A stretch of DNA of 64,000 bases from Pseudactinotalea suaedae (GTDB lineage: Bacteria > Actinomycetota > Actinomycetes > Actinomycetales > Beutenbergiaceae). Of the stretch, positions 47,695 to 57,512 are shown one piece after another. The position numbers and the translations under genes are program-made. The notes under the pieces are model-generated. The model did no database searches, was not told the origin of the DNA, and worked only from the letters and a program-made list of their open reading frames with translations. Location of the stretch: the NCBI RefSeq assembly GCF_009733815.1, contig NZ_WNXY01000003.1, positions 124,001 through 188,000 on the forward strand. The letters run 5' to 3'. How positions within the stretch are numbered: the stretch's first letter is position 1; each line of letters begins with the position of its first letter.

Positions 47695-47820
47695 GCGCAC
47701 GCCGGCACGGCGTCCGGGCCGGGATAGAGGTCCCCATCACGGACCGGGCTCCGGTCGCGGGGTTGCGCCTAGACTCATCGGCGTCCGGCACGCAGCCACC
47801 TTCTCAGGGAGTCCACGAAC

Positions 47821-48258
47821 GTGAAGAACCGCCTCATCTCGACCACACTCGCCGCGCTGGCCGGGGTGGGACTCATCAGCTCGATCGCCGCCTGCGGGGG
47901 CGGCCAGGTCGCGAGCGCCGAGGTCGGTGAGTGCATCGTCACCTCGGAGCTCGGCGAGGAGATCACCGAGATCCCCACCGTCGACTGCGGCGAGGCGCAC
48001 GACGCCCAGGTCGTCGGGAAGTTCGACCTCGACGACGGCGACTTCCCCGGTCTGGACGCGATCAAGGCCGCCGCCGACGAGGGTTGCGTGACCGAGTTCG
48101 AGAGCTTCATCGGCGCTGCCTACGATGAGTCCTCCCTCGAGGTCAGCTACATCCACCCGACCGAGGACACCTGGAACCAGGCGGACGACCGCGAGGTGCT
48201 GTGCTTCGCCGTCTCGGCCGAGGACGCCACCGAGTCCTGGGAGGGCTCGGGCATCTGA
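47821..48258 (+). CDS. Septum-formation-family lipoprotein (paralogue 1)
   Basis: 145 residues. Signal peptide with lipobox SIAAC (Cys about 25), then a DUF4190/septum-formation-like domain (VGECIVTSELGEEITEIPTVDCGEAHDAQV ... DREVLCFAV), with paired cysteines likely in disulfides. Function is not known. The following gene codes for a paralogue with the same EIPTVDC-E-HDAQV block and the same SWEGSG(I/L) ending. GTG start, GGAG upstream. Confidence 0.8.
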   Translation: MKNRLISTTLAALAGVGLISSIAACGGGQVASAEVGECIVTSELGEEITEIPTVDCGEAHDAQVVGKFDLDDGDFPGLDAIKAAADEGCVTEFESFIGAAYDESSLEVSYIHPTEDTWNQADDREVLCFAVSAEDATESWEGSGI

Positions 48259-48276
48259 CCCGACCCACGCACCGAC

Positions 48277-48319
48277 GACGGCCCCGATCGCCCTGCTCAG
48301 CAGGATGGTCGGGGCCGTC
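48277..48319 (+). terminator. Hairpin between the two paralogous lipoprotein genes
   Basis: A perfect 11-bp stem, GACGGCCCCGA (48277-48287) with TCGGGGCCGTC (48309-48319), encloses an inner stem CCTGC/GCAGG. It lies 19 bases past the first lipoprotein stop and should end that transcript, so the paralogues are probably transcribed separately. Confidence 0.75.
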
Positions 48320-48408
48320 CGACGTCCTGACGTCCCCCCGATCCCTCGGGTAGCGTGACAGTCCGGCCGAGCCGATGCGGCCGGTGTCGTGACGGGGAGG
48401 ATGAGCCA

Positions 48409-49020
48409 GTGCGTGCGAGTCGAGCCAGCAGCGTCCCCGCCCTCGTGAGGATCGCCGTCGGAGCGGCGCTCGTCGCCTCGCTCGTCGCGTGCGGCGACGG
48501 CGGCGAGGACCCGACGCCGACGGTCAGCCCGTCCACGACGACCGGCACGAGCGAGGAACCCCGTGGCGACGGCGCCAGCGAGGTACCGACCTCCGAGGAG
48601 CCCACCGACGAGGCCACCAGCCCCGAACCGGACGCCACCGGCACCCCCGGCCTCGAGGACGTCCCGACCGCCGAGGTGGGTGCCTGCCTGAACGCCGTCG
48701 ACCTCCTCGGTGGTGGCGGCGTCAGCGAGATCCCCACCGTCGACTGCACCGAGGAGCACGACGCCCAGGTGTTCGCGGTCATCGCGCTCCCGGACGGCGA
48801 GTACCCGGGCGACGACGCCCTGGCCACCCTGGTCCTCGACGAGTGCGGAGCGGCGTTCGAGGAGTTCGTCGGCGTGCCGCCCGCCGAGTCCACCCTCGAG
48901 CTCGACGGCCTCTCCCCCTCGCAGGACACCTGGGCCGTGGGTGACCGCGAGATCATCTGCCTCGCCTTCTACCCCGACCTGTCGACGACGACCGAGTCCT
49001 TCGAGGGCTCCGGGCTCTGA
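48409..49020 (+). CDS. Septum-formation-family lipoprotein (paralogue 2)
   Basis: 203 residues. Lipobox SLVAC (Cys about 28), a long Thr/Ser/Glu/Pro-rich linker (30-85), then the same cysteine-paired domain as the gene before (VGACLNAVDLLGGGGVSEIPTVDCTEEHDAQV; DREIICLAF; final FEGSGL). The linker is the main difference from paralogue 1, and would let the domain reach further from the membrane. GTG start at 48409 with GGGGAGG upstream. Arose by tandem duplication (inference). Confidence 0.8.
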   Translation: MRASRASSVPALVRIAVGAALVASLVACGDGGEDPTPTVSPSTTTGTSEEPRGDGASEVPTSEEPTDEATSPEPDATGTPGLEDVPTAEVGACLNAVDLLGGGGVSEIPTVDCTEEHDAQVFAVIALPDGEYPGDDALATLVLDECGAAFEEFVGVPPAESTLELDGLSPSQDTWAVGDREIICLAFYPDLSTTTESFEGSGL

Positions 49021-49076
49021 GCAGACCTCCGCGCGACCTCGTGCTGACGCACGTCTGATCTCCCGGCATCACCGGG

Positions 49077-49107
49077 TTGACTTTGACGCGACGTCAAGGT
49101 TCAGACT
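49077..49107 (+). promoter_or_regulatory. MerR-type promoter with 19-bp spacer and dyad
   Basis: TTGACT (-35, 49077-49082) and CAGACT (-10 like, 49102-49107) are spaced by 19 bp. Within the spacer lies an inverted repeat CTTTGACG (49081-49088) and CGTCAAGG (49092-49099). A long spacer with a central dyad is the form of MerR-activated promoters. Confidence 0.65.
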
Positions 49108-49132
49108 GGTCCCACCGAACCAGGAGGGACCG

Positions 49133-49927
49133 ATGAGCAGCACCGAGACCACGCTCGAGACACCCGTCTCGACCGAGACGGAATGGTCGATGCACGAGAT
49201 CACCCGGCTCACCGGAACGACCAGTCGCACGCTGCGTCACTACGACCAGATCGGGCTGCTGGAGCCGTCACGAATCGGGGCTAACGGCTACCGCTACTAC
49301 GACGGCGAGAGCCTGCTCCGGCTGCAGCGCATCCTGCTGCTGCGCGAGCTGGGCCTCGGGCTGGGCACCATCGCCGCCGTGCTGAGAAGCGCGCAGGACG
49401 AGGTGGCCGCGCTACGGACCCACCTGGAGCTGCTCCATCAGGAGCGGGACCGGCTCGATCGACAGATCGCGTCGGTGCGGACCACGGTGATCAAGAAGGA
49501 AGGAGGTGAACAGATCATGGCAGAGGAGATGTTCGACGGGTTCGACCACACCCAGTACAAGGAGGAGGTCGAGCAGCGTTGGGGACGCGAGGCGTACGCC
49601 AAGAGCGACGCCTGGTGGCGCTCGCTCAGCGACCCCGAGAAGAAGGCGTTCCAGCAGCGTCAGCTCGAGATCGCCGGCGACTACGCCCGGGCCGCGGCTG
49701 AGGGGCTCGACCCCGGGGACGAGCAGGTACGGGCGATCAGCGCCCGCCACCACGCGTGGCTCGGTGACTCCGCGGGCGCGGTGTCACGCGGCTACTTCCT
49801 AGGACTGGCCGACATGTACGTCGCGGACGAGCGGTTCGCGGCGAGCTACGGCGGCGCCGAAGGAGCCACCTTCGTGCGTGACGCGATGCGCGCCTATGCG
49901 CAGGACGCCACCTTCAGCGGTGAGTAG
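49133..49927 (+). CDS. MerR-family regulator with TipAS antibiotic-binding domain
   Basis: 264 residues. The MerR helix-turn-helix (SMHEITRLTGTTSRTLRHYDQIGLL, about 20-44) and coiled coil (85-115) are followed by a TipAS domain (about 125-264; EQRWGREAYAKSDAWWRSLS, GDYARAAAEGLDPGDEQV and HHAWL). TipA-type activators bind thiopeptides and other drugs covalently or tightly. GGAGGG precedes the ATG. As with tipA, it probably activates its own promoter (dyad at 49081-49099). An internal ATG at residue 129 would release the TipAS part alone, as in Streptomyces; AAGGAGGTGA lies right before it, an unusually good ribosome-binding site. Confidence 0.92.
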   Translation: MSSTETTLETPVSTETEWSMHEITRLTGTTSRTLRHYDQIGLLEPSRIGANGYRYYDGESLLRLQRILLLRELGLGLGTIAAVLRSAQDEVAALRTHLELLHQERDRLDRQIASVRTTVIKKEGGEQIMAEEMFDGFDHTQYKEEVEQRWGREAYAKSDAWWRSLSDPEKKAFQQRQLEIAGDYARAAAEGLDPGDEQVRAISARHHAWLGDSAGAVSRGYFLGLADMYVADERFAASYGGAEGATFVRDAMRAYAQDATFSGE

Positions 49928-49966
49928 CCGCTGACCCGGTCGGGGCTGCAGACCCGGCCAATCGGC

Positions 49967-50746
49967 TCACCCGAAGCGTCCGGAGATGTAGTCCTCGGTG
50001 GCCTTCTCCGACGGGCTCGAGAACATCACCGAGGTGTCGTCCATCTCGATCAGGTGACCCGGCTTGCCGGTCCCGGCGATGTTGAAGAACCCGGTGCGGT
50101 CCGACACGCGCGCCGCCTGCTGCATGTTGTGGGTGACGATGACGATCGTGTAGTCGTTCTTCAGCTCGTTCATCAGGTCCTCGATCGCCAGCGTGGAGAT
50201 CGGGTCCAAGGCCGAGCACGGCTCGTCCATCAGCAGCACCTGCGGCTCGACCGCGATCGCGCGAGCGATGCACAGCCGCTGCTGCTGGCCGCCGGACAGC
50301 GACGACCCCGGGCGCTCGAGCCGGTCCTTGACCTCGTTCCAGAGGTTCGCGCCGACCAGCGCCTTCTCGATGGTCTCCTGCGCGAGCGCTCGCGGCATCC
50401 GCCGGTTGTTCAGTTTGACGCCCGCGAGCACGTTGTCCGCGATCGACATCGTGGGGAACGGGTTCGGGCGCTGGAAGACCATACCCACCTGACGGCGGAC
50501 CTCGACCGGGTCCACGCCCTTGCCGTAGAGGTCCACGCCGTCCATGACGGCCTTGCCCTCTACCCGCGCGCCGGGGATCACCTCGTGCATGCGGTTGAGG
50601 GTGCGCAGGAAGGTGGACTTCCCGCAGCCGGAGGGGCCGATCAGGGCGGTCACCGACCTGGCTTCCATGGCCATGGTGACGCCCTCCACGGCGAGGAAGT
50701 CGCCGTAGTAGACGTTGAGATCGCTGACGTCGATGCGCTTGGACAC
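49967..50746 (-). CDS. pstB: Phosphate ABC transporter ATP-binding protein
   Basis: 259 residues. Walker [10 protein letters not shown], signature [10 protein letters not shown] and Walker [16 protein letters not shown] are those of PstB, and [15 protein letters not shown] is specific to it. It powers PstSCA phosphate import and takes part in phosphate sensing. Last gene of pstSCAB, 31 bases from pstA. Confidence 0.97.
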   Translation of the reverse strand: MSKRIDVSDLNVYYGDFLAVEGVTMAMEARSVTALIGPSGCGKSTFLRTLNRMHEVIPGARVEGKAVMDGVDLYGKGVDPVEVRRQVGMVFQRPNPFPTMSIADNVLAGVKLNNRRMPRALAQETIEKALVGANLWNEVKDRLERPGSSLSGGQQQRLCIARAIAVEPQVLLMDEPCSALDPISTLAIEDLMNELKNDYTIVIVTHNMQQAARVSDRTGFFNIAGTGKPGHLIEMDDTSVMFSSPSEKATEDYISGRFG

Positions 50747-50777
50747 GGTTGCTGGCTCCTGTGGGTGGAGGCCCGCC

Positions 50778-51833
50778 TCAGCGGACGCCCTTGGGGGAGA
50801 AGAACTTGCTCACCAGGCGGGCGACCAGGTTGAGCAGCATGACGATGATGATGAGGGTGAGCGCGGCCGCCCAGGCCCGGTCCACCGAGACGCCGCCCTG
50901 TGCGTACTGACGGAAGACGTACACCGGCAGGGTGGCGATCCTGCCGTCGAATGCATCGAAGTTCACGTTGTTGACCAGGCCGACCGTCACCAGGAGCGGG
51001 GCCGTCTCGCCGATCACGCGGGCGATCGAGATCATGATGCCCGTGGTGATGCCGGCGATCGCCGTCCGCAGCACGACCTTGACGATGGTCAGCCACTTCG
51101 GCACCCCGAGCGCGTAGGCCGCCTCGCGCAGCTCGTTCGGCACGAGTCGCAGCATCTCCTCGACGGAGCGCACCACCACCGGCGTCATGAGCAGCGCGAG
51201 TGCGACCCCGCCGATGAGTGCCGACTTGTACTGCGGCCCGACGAAGATGACGAAGACCGTGTAGGCGAACAGTCCGGCCACGATCGAGGGGATGCCGGTC
51301 ATCACGTCCACGAGGACCGTGATGGCCCGCTTCAGCGGACCTGGCTGCGCGTACTCCACGAGGTAGACGGCGGTGAGGATCCCCAGCGGGATCGCGACGA
51401 TCGCCGCGATGCCCGTCACGTAGACCGTGCCGATGATGGCGTGGTAGACGCCGCCCTCGGTCATCGCCCCGAAGATGCCGACCATGTCGTCGTTGAGGAA
51501 CCGCCAACCGAATCGCAACGAGCCTCGGGTCGCGACGAGCGCCACGAGCGAGATCAACGGGATGGTGGCGATGAGAAACGCGCCGGTCACGAGCGTGGTG
51601 GCGAGACGGTCGCGCGCCCACCGCCCGCCCTCGACGGACGCGGAGATCGCCGTGATGGCGATCGCGTAGACGACGGCGCCGAACAGGATGGCGCCGGTCG
51701 GGGTCAGCTCCCCGCTCAGAAGCGAGAGCAGGACGCCGACGACGACCGAGCCGGCGAGCACGGCCCAGGGGACGAACGACGGCAGGCGTCGGGTGCGTCG
51801 GACGGGTCGGGGCGGAGTGGAGACGGCCGACAT
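50778..51833 (-). CDS. pstA: Phosphate ABC transporter permease
   Basis: 351 residues with six or more membrane segments and an N-terminal extension carrying two additional ones. The EAA loop reads [39 protein letters not shown] and [14 protein letters not shown] are PstA-specific. Its ATG overlaps the pstC stop codon (ATGA). Confidence 0.96.
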   Translation of the reverse strand: MSAVSTPPRPVRRTRRLPSFVPWAVLAGSVVVGVLLSLLSGELTPTGAILFGAVVYAIAITAISASVEGGRWARDRLATTLVTGAFLIATIPLISLVALVATRGSLRFGWRFLNDDMVGIFGAMTEGGVYHAIIGTVYVTGIAAIVAIPLGILTAVYLVEYAQPGPLKRAITVLVDVMTGIPSIVAGLFAYTVFVIFVGPQYKSALIGGVALALLMTPVVVRSVEEMLRLVPNELREAAYALGVPKWLTIVKVVLRTAIAGITTGIMISIARVIGETAPLLVTVGLVNNVNFDAFDGRIATLPVYVFRQYAQGGVSVDRAWAAALTLIIIVMLLNLVARLVSKFFSPKGVR

Positions 51834-52795
51834 CAGTTCGCCCCGGAGAACTCGGCGCGGCGGGCGATGATCGCCCGTGCCGCGAGGTTGACGAAGAACG
51901 TGAGCAGGAACAGGAACAGGCCGGTCGCGATGAGCACGTCCACCCCGAGGCCGCTGGCCTCCGGTAGCTGACTGGCGATGTTCGCGGCGATCGACTGGTG
52001 CTGCCCTGGTTGGAGCACGAAGAAGTTGATGACGAACCCGGGTGACAGCACGAGCAGCACCGCCATCGTCTCGCCCAGCGCTCGCCCCATCCCCAGCATC
52101 GCGGCCGAGATGATGCCGGAGCGACCGAACGGCAGCACCGCCTGGCGGATCATCTCCCACCGGGTCGCGCCGAGAGCCAGCGAGGCCTCCTCGTGCAGGG
52201 TGGGCGTCTGGAGGAAGACCTCGCGGATCGTGGCCGTGATGATCGGCAGGATCATCACCGCCAGCACCAGACCGGCGGTGGCGAGGTTGCGCGCAGGCGC
52301 CTGGTAGTCCGAGAACGGCGGGAACCAGCCCATGTTCTCGCTCAGCCAGGCGAACACCGGCCCGACGAGCGGCATGAGGAACGCGACCCCCCAGAGCCCG
52401 AACACCACGGACGGGATCGCTGCCAGCAGGTCGACGAGATAGCCCAGCCCCTGCGCCAGCCGGCGGGGGGCGTAGTGCGAGATGAACAGCGCGATCCCGA
52501 TGCTGAGCGGGACGGCGACGATCAGCGCGATCGCCGAGGACAGCACGGTTCCGAAGGCCAGCGGCAGCACGTAGCTGAGCAGATCGCGGCCCTGCATGAA
52601 CCCGACGCCCTCGAGCTGTTCGCGGCTCGCGAGGATCGCCGGGAGCGACCGGTACAGCAGGAATCCCGCCACCAGCCCGAGAAGGACCACGATGACGATC
52701 CCCGATCCGAGCGAGAAGCCCTTGAAGATCGAGTTGCCCAGCCTGCCGGGGGCGGGCCCCCGCCGGATTGCGGGCTCATCGGTCACAGCTGCCAT
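51833..52795 (-). CDS. pstC: Phosphate ABC transporter permease
   Basis: 320 residues with six membrane segments. EASLALGATRWEMIRQAVLPFGRSGI is the EAA loop for PstB contact, and AAIPSVVFGLWGVAFLMP and GRALGETMAVLLV are PstC hallmarks. 84 bases with a strong hairpin separate it from pstS. Confidence 0.96.
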   Translation of the reverse strand: MAAVTDEPAIRRGPAPGRLGNSIFKGFSLGSGIVIVVLLGLVAGFLLYRSLPAILASREQLEGVGFMQGRDLLSYVLPLAFGTVLSSAIALIVAVPLSIGIALFISHYAPRRLAQGLGYLVDLLAAIPSVVFGLWGVAFLMPLVGPVFAWLSENMGWFPPFSDYQAPARNLATAGLVLAVMILPIITATIREVFLQTPTLHEEASLALGATRWEMIRQAVLPFGRSGIISAAMLGMGRALGETMAVLLVLSPGFVINFFVLQPGQHQSIAANIASQLPEASGLGVDVLIATGLFLFLLTFFVNLAARAIIARRAEFSGAN

Positions 52796-52828
52796 GCGCT
52801 CATCCTCCTCACCATCGGGTCATGACAC

Positions 52829-52866
52829 CACGTGGGGCGGAGACCCGAAAGCCCCCGCCCCACGTG
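52829..52866 (-). terminator. Hairpin between pstS and pstC
   Basis: A perfect 12-bp stem, CACGTGGGGCGG (52829-52840) with its complement at 52855-52866, loop 14 bases. It lies 13 bases after the pstS stop within the operon. It may stop part of the transcripts or protect the pstS message, giving more binding protein than permease. Confidence 0.65.
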
Positions 52867-52879
52867 TGAAGGTCACAGG

Positions 52880-54010
52880 TCAGCCAGCGACCGTGATCTG
52901 CTCGATCGCGGCCATGACCCGCGTGCGCAGGTCGTCCGAGATCGGGGCCGAACCGGCGACCTCGGGGTCGGCAGCTCGGTCCTGGCCCTCAGGGCTCGCG
53001 ATGTAGGAGAGGTAGGCGGCCACGTTCGCGGCGTCCTCCTCGTTGTCGTAGGTCGAGCATGCGATCAGGTACGAGATCAGCACGATCGGGTAGGTGCCCG
53101 CCTCGGTGGTGTCGCGCTCGAGCTCGATCGTCAGACGCAGGTCGGTCGCGTCCTCGGTGGCCGGGGAGGCGTCCACGATAGCGGCGGCGGCCTCCGGGGA
53201 GAACGGCACGAAGTCGTCACCGACGCCGATCGCGGCGGTGCCGAGCTCACCGGCGCGGGAGGCGTCGATGTAGCCGACGGCACCCTCAGCGCCGGAGACC
53301 ACGTCGAACAGACCGGAGGTCTGCGCGCCGGACTGCGTGCCGGGGATGGGCCAGGTCTCGATCGGGCCATAGGTCCAGACATCGGGGGCGACCGCCGAGA
53401 GGTACTCGGTGAAGTTCTCCGTGGTGCCGGAGTCGTCCGAGCGGTTGACCGGGATGACGTCGATGGCGGGGAGCTCGACGTCCGGGTTCGCCTCGGCGAT
53501 GGCCGGATCGTCCCAGCTGGTCACCGTGCCGGCGAACATGCCGGCGACGACCTCGGCGGGGAGGTTGATGTTCTCAACGTCGACATCGGGGAGGTTGTAG
53601 ACGACCGCGATCGGCGAGATGTAGAGGGGGAGCTCGAGGGCCTCGCCACCGAAGCAGCGCTCGGTAGCCATGGTCAGCTCCTCCTCGTCGAGCGCCGCGT
53701 CGGAACCGGCGAAGACGACGGTGGAGTTGAGGAACTGCTCGCGCCCGGTGCCCGACCCGGTGGGGTCGTAGCTCACGTTAACGCCGGGCTGGAGCTCGGC
53801 GAAGCCGGCGAGCCAGCCGTTCTGCGCGGCCTCAACGGAGGAGGCACCAGAGCCCGCGATCGAGCCCGAGAGCGCAGGCTCGTCGGAACCGCCGGTCGTG
53901 CCGCCGGTGTCGCCACCGTCGGCGTTCTGGGGCCCGCACGCAGCGACCGTCAGCGCCAGGGCACCCATCGCGGCGACTGCCGCGAACGGGCGAATGCGTC
54001 CAAGCTTCAC
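52880..54010 (-). CDS. pstS: Phosphate-binding lipoprotein PstS
   Basis: 376 residues. Signal peptide with lipobox TVAAC (Cys about 25). The mature protein has the PstS pattern: SGSIAGSGASSVEAAQNGW, PTGSGTGREQFLNSTVVFAGSDA, and VIPVNRSDDSGTTENFTEYL bind phosphate. GTG start with AAGGAA. The promoter region holds a four-unit PHO box (54076-54112), so expression rises under phosphate limitation through PhoP (inferred). Confidence 0.97.
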   Translation of the reverse strand: MKLGRIRPFAAVAAMGALALTVAACGPQNADGGDTGGTTGGSDEPALSGSIAGSGASSVEAAQNGWLAGFAELQPGVNVSYDPTGSGTGREQFLNSTVVFAGSDAALDEEELTMATERCFGGEALELPLYISPIAVVYNLPDVDVENINLPAEVVAGMFAGTVTSWDDPAIAEANPDVELPAIDVIPVNRSDDSGTTENFTEYLSAVAPDVWTYGPIETWPIPGTQSGAQTSGLFDVVSGAEGAVGYIDASRAGELGTAAIGVGDDFVPFSPEAAAAIVDASPATEDATDLRLTIELERDTTEAGTYPIVLISYLIACSTYDNEEDAANVAAYLSYIASPEGQDRAADPEVAGSAPISDDLRTRVMAAIEQITVAG

Positions 54011-54075
54011 GTTCGTTCCTTCGTCTCGTCTGTGCCCGAGCCACTCGGGCAGCCCCGACGCTAGGGCCGGTCGGT

Positions 54076-54112
54076 GACCACACCCCCGTGCCGAGGTGAA
54101 CGCCAGGTGAAC
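54076..54112 (-). promoter_or_regulatory. PHO box (PhoP-binding repeats) upstream of pstS
   Basis: On the minus strand two exact GTTCACC units (54112-54106 and 54101-54095) are spaced at the 11-base period of actinobacterial PHO boxes. A third, degenerate unit follows (CACGGGG), and a fourth in register reads GGTCACC. The box is about 90 bases before the pstS start. No phoPR genes occur in the window. Confidence 0.85.
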
Positions 54113-54245
54113 GACCCGCGGTGAGGCAGGTGACCTTCGTCACGAGACCAGCCAGCCTGCCCCTGTCGGGCATGCGATCGGTGCGGGATGACCGGCACCG
54201 CGGGAGCCCGACGCGCGAGGTAACGATCGGGTGACGGTTCGGAAC

Positions 54246-55211
54246 TCAGGTGCGGTGGAGCTCGGCAGCCACCACACGGGCCTTGTGCTTGCCGGGGGTA
54301 GCCAGATGGAGCACGAGCAGCTCACCGGTCTGCAGCCAGGGGTCCTCCTCCGGGAGGACCTCGCGCACCCGGTACACGCTCCGGTTGCCGACCGCGTCGA
54401 GCACGAGCGGCAACGTCGGCCGGTGCAGGCAGAGCACGGTGCCCGGTCGGCGCACCCGCAGGATCTCGCTGACGAGCCCGCGGGCGCCCTTGGGGTCGTC
54501 CTTGGCGTGCGTCTCGGTCAGCTGCGGTGCGCCGACCGTGGCCAGCCCGGTGGCCATCGAGTACGGCGCCACCGTGTCGTGGCAGCGCGCCCACGGCGAG
54601 GTGATGATCTCCTCCGCGCCGAATGCGGACAGCAGAGGCACCAGATCGGCGGCCTGGCGCCTGCCGAGCGTGGTGAGCGGGCGGCTCTCCTCGTCATCGG
54701 TCCACGTCGCGCGTGGACGGGCCTCGCCGTGGCGTGCGAGCTGCACCGCCCAGGTGTCGAGACGCCCTTCGTCGAGGTAGTCGAGCAGCGCGTTGAGCGG
54801 GGCGCGGTCCGACTTCCGCGTGAGCATCTTGAGCGCCCGCTTCGCCGGCACCCACCGCGCCTGGTCCACCTCGTTCTTCGAGGGCTTGATCGCGGGCCGG
54901 GCGGCGAGCGCGTGGACGTCCTCGCCCGCGGGGACGGTCGCGGCCCAGTAGTGGCAGACCTTCGTGGCACCGCTCGCGATCTCGTAGGTGACGCTGGGCA
55001 ACGGGCGCCCGAGGACCACGTGCGTCCCGGTCTCCTCGGCCACCTCGCGTACCGCGCAGGCCGGCAGCGGCTCGCCCGGCTCCAGCTTGCCCTTGGGCCA
55101 CGACCAGTCGTCGTAGCGCGGCCGGTGGATGATCAGCACCTCGACGGTCCGCTTGCGGACACGCCAGAGGACCGCACCGGCCGCGAGCACGACCTTGCGA
55201 CGGCTCCCCAC
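54246..55211 (-). CDS. NUDIX hydrolase fused to histidine phosphatase (MutT1-like)
   Basis: 321 residues. Residues 1-135 are NUDIX, with the box seen as GEPLPACAVREVAEETG preceded by WPKGKLEP. Residues 155-321 are a histidine phosphatase with the catalytic RHG in LARHGEARP and a later histidine in CLHRPTLPLVL. The mycobacterial MutT1 has this fusion and breaks down 8-oxo-(d)GTP and diadenosine polyphosphates. GTG start 5 bases downstream of ppk, so they form an operon. Confidence 0.93.
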   Translation of the reverse strand: MGSRRKVVLAAGAVLWRVRKRTVEVLIIHRPRYDDWSWPKGKLEPGEPLPACAVREVAEETGTHVVLGRPLPSVTYEIASGATKVCHYWAATVPAGEDVHALAARPAIKPSKNEVDQARWVPAKRALKMLTRKSDRAPLNALLDYLDEGRLDTWAVQLARHGEARPRATWTDDEESRPLTTLGRRQAADLVPLLSAFGAEEIITSPWARCHDTVAPYSMATGLATVGAPQLTETHAKDDPKGARGLVSEILRVRRPGTVLCLHRPTLPLVLDAVGNRSVYRVREVLPEEDPWLQTGELLVLHLATPGKHKARVVAAELHRT

Positions 55212-55216
55212 GCGGG

Positions 55217-57448
55217 CTACCTCCCGGACGCGGCGCTACGGCGGTGCGCCGACATCAGCAAGACTTGGAGATCGGCGAGGGGCTCGCCGTCGTCGTCGAG
55301 ATGGACCCGACGCCAGACCTGACCCTCGTCGGGGTCGTCGACGAGGTGCCAGGACGCCGTCGTCGACGCCATCGAGGCGTCGATCAGACCCACGAGCTCG
55401 GCCACGTGATCGGGCTCGGTCACCCTGACGAGCACCTCGACCCGGCGGTCGAGGTTGCGGTGCATGAGGTCGGCGCTGCCGATGAAGACCTCGGGCTCAC
55501 CTCCTGCCGCGAAGGCGAAGATGCGCGAGTGCTCGAGGAAGCGTCCCAGCAACGACCTGACCCGGATGTTCTCCGAGAGCCCTGGCACGCCCGCCTTGAT
55601 GGCGCAGATGCCGCGGACCACGATGTCGACGGGCACACCGGCCTGCGAGGCCCGGTACAGCGCGTCGATCGTGGCCTCGTCGACGGCGGAGTTCATCTTC
55701 ATCTTGATCCACGCCTCCTCGCCGGCGAGGTGGTTCGCGATCTCGCGCTCGATGCGGTCGATCAGCCCGGTCCGGATCGAGCGGGGCGCCACGAGGAGCC
55801 GGTGGAACTTCGACTTCGGCGCGTACCCGGAGAGCTGGTTGAACAGCCTGGTCAGGTCCTGGCCGACCTCGGGGTTGCAGGTCAGCACGCCGTGGTCCTC
55901 GTACAGCCGCGCGGTCTTGGGGTTGTAGTTGCCGGTGCCGATGTGGCAGTAGCGGCGCAACCCCTCGGTCTCCTGCCGCACGACCAGCGAGAGCTTGCAG
56001 TGGGTCTTGAGGCCCACGATGCCGTAGACCACGTGCACGCCCGCCTGCTCCAGCTTGCGCGCCCACTCGATGTTGGCCTGCTCGTCGAACCTGGCCTTGA
56101 TCTCGACGATCGCGAGCACCTGCTTGCCGGCCTCGGCGGCGTCGATGAGCGCGTCGACGATCGGGGAGTCGCCGGAGGTGCGGTACAGCGTCTGCTTGAT
56201 CGCGAGCACGTGCGGGTCCGCCGCAGCCTGCTCCAGGAACTGCTGCACGCTGGTGGAGAACGAGTCGTAGGGGTGGTGCAGCAGCACGTCACCGGCGCGG
56301 ATCGCGGCGAAGATGTTGGTGGGGTTGGCGCTCTCGACCTCGGCCAGCGCCCGGTTGGTGGTGGGCACGAAGCGGGGGTAGGTCAGCTCGGCGCGGTCGA
56401 GATCGGCGATCACGTTGAGACCCGTGAGGTCGAGCGGCGGCGTCAGCTCGTACACGTCCTGCTCGCCGATCGAGAGCTCCCGGATCAGCATCTCGCGCAG
56501 CTTGGGCGTGAAGCCCTCGGCCAGCTCGAGCCGCACGGGCGGGCCGAACCGGCGCCGCAGCAGCTCCTTCTCCAGCGCCTTGAGGAGGTTCTCGGCGTCG
56601 TCCTCCTCCACCTCGAGGTCCTCGTTGCGGGTGACGCGGAACGCGTGGTGCTCGACCACGTCCATCCCCGGGAACAGGTAGTCGAGGAAGGAGGCGATCA
56701 CGTCCTCGATCGGCACGAAGGAGGACTCGGACACCTCGGCTGCCGTGACGTCGTCGGGTGAGCGCGGCTTGCCGCGCGGGTCGACCGCGATGAACCGCGG
56801 CAGCAGCGGCGGCACCTTGACGCGCGCGAAGTGCTCCTTGCCGCTGCCGGGGTTGCGCACGATCACGGCGAGGTTGAGCGAGAGGCCGGAGATGTAGGGG
56901 AAGGGGTGCGCCGGGTCCACCGCGAGCGGGGTCAGCACCGGGAAGATCATCCGGCGGAAGTACTTGTGGAGCCGGTCCTTCTCGGAGTCCGAGAGCGCGT
57001 CGAAGTGCACGAGCGTGATGCCGTGGGCCTGCAGGGCGGGCTGCACGTCGTCGGTGAACACGCGTGCGTGCCGGGCGGTGAGCTCGTGAGCGGCGGTGCT
57101 GATCCGCTCCATCACCTGCCGGGGTGTGTACCCGGACGCGGCGGTCACCGCCATGCCGGTGGCGATGCGGCGCTTGAGCCCCGCGACGCGCACCATGAAG
57201 AACTCGTCCAGGTTCGAGGCGAAGATCGCGAGGAAGCGCACCCGTTCCAGCAGCGGCACGCGCGGATCCTCGGCGAGCTCGAGCACCCGTTCGTTGAAGC
57301 GCAGCCAGGAGAGCTCGCGATCGGCGAACCGGTCCTCGGGCAACGGTGTCAGCGCGAGCTCGGCGCGGCGGGCGTCGGCCGCATCAGCTCCCTCTGCTGC
57401 ATCGACGTCGCTCGCATCCCCGGCGGTGGTGGCCTCGTCCACGGTCAT
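55217..57448 (-). CDS. ppk: Polyphosphate kinase
   Basis: 743 residues, standard PPK1 length. The N-domain begins [20 protein letters not shown]; the catalytic histidine is in [50 protein letters not shown] and [13 protein letters not shown] complete the active site. It makes and breaks polyphosphate. It is co-transcribed with the MutT1-like gene and lies near pst and pit, a phosphate-metabolism neighbourhood. Confidence 0.97.
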   Translation of the reverse strand: MTVDEATTAGDASDVDAAEGADAADARRAELALTPLPEDRFADRELSWLRFNERVLELAEDPRVPLLERVRFLAIFASNLDEFFMVRVAGLKRRIATGMAVTAASGYTPRQVMERISTAAHELTARHARVFTDDVQPALQAHGITLVHFDALSDSEKDRLHKYFRRMIFPVLTPLAVDPAHPFPYISGLSLNLAVIVRNPGSGKEHFARVKVPPLLPRFIAVDPRGKPRSPDDVTAAEVSESSFVPIEDVIASFLDYLFPGMDVVEHHAFRVTRNEDLEVEEDDAENLLKALEKELLRRRFGPPVRLELAEGFTPKLREMLIRELSIGEQDVYELTPPLDLTGLNVIADLDRAELTYPRFVPTTNRALAEVESANPTNIFAAIRAGDVLLHHPYDSFSTSVQQFLEQAAADPHVLAIKQTLYRTSGDSPIVDALIDAAEAGKQVLAIVEIKARFDEQANIEWARKLEQAGVHVVYGIVGLKTHCKLSLVVRQETEGLRRYCHIGTGNYNPKTARLYEDHGVLTCNPEVGQDLTRLFNQLSGYAPKSKFHRLLVAPRSIRTGLIDRIEREIANHLAGEEAWIKMKMNSAVDEATIDALYRASQAGVPVDIVVRGICAIKAGVPGLSENIRVRSLLGRFLEHSRIFAFAAGGEPEVFIGSADLMHRNLDRRVEVLVRVTEPDHVAELVGLIDASMASTTASWHLVDDPDEGQVWRRVHLDDDGEPLADLQVLLMSAHRRSAASGR

Positions 57449-57512
57449 GCGCCCATGGTGACACCTACCGGTGAACAGCGGGTTCCCAACCCGGCCCCCG
57501 CCGATCCGCTCG

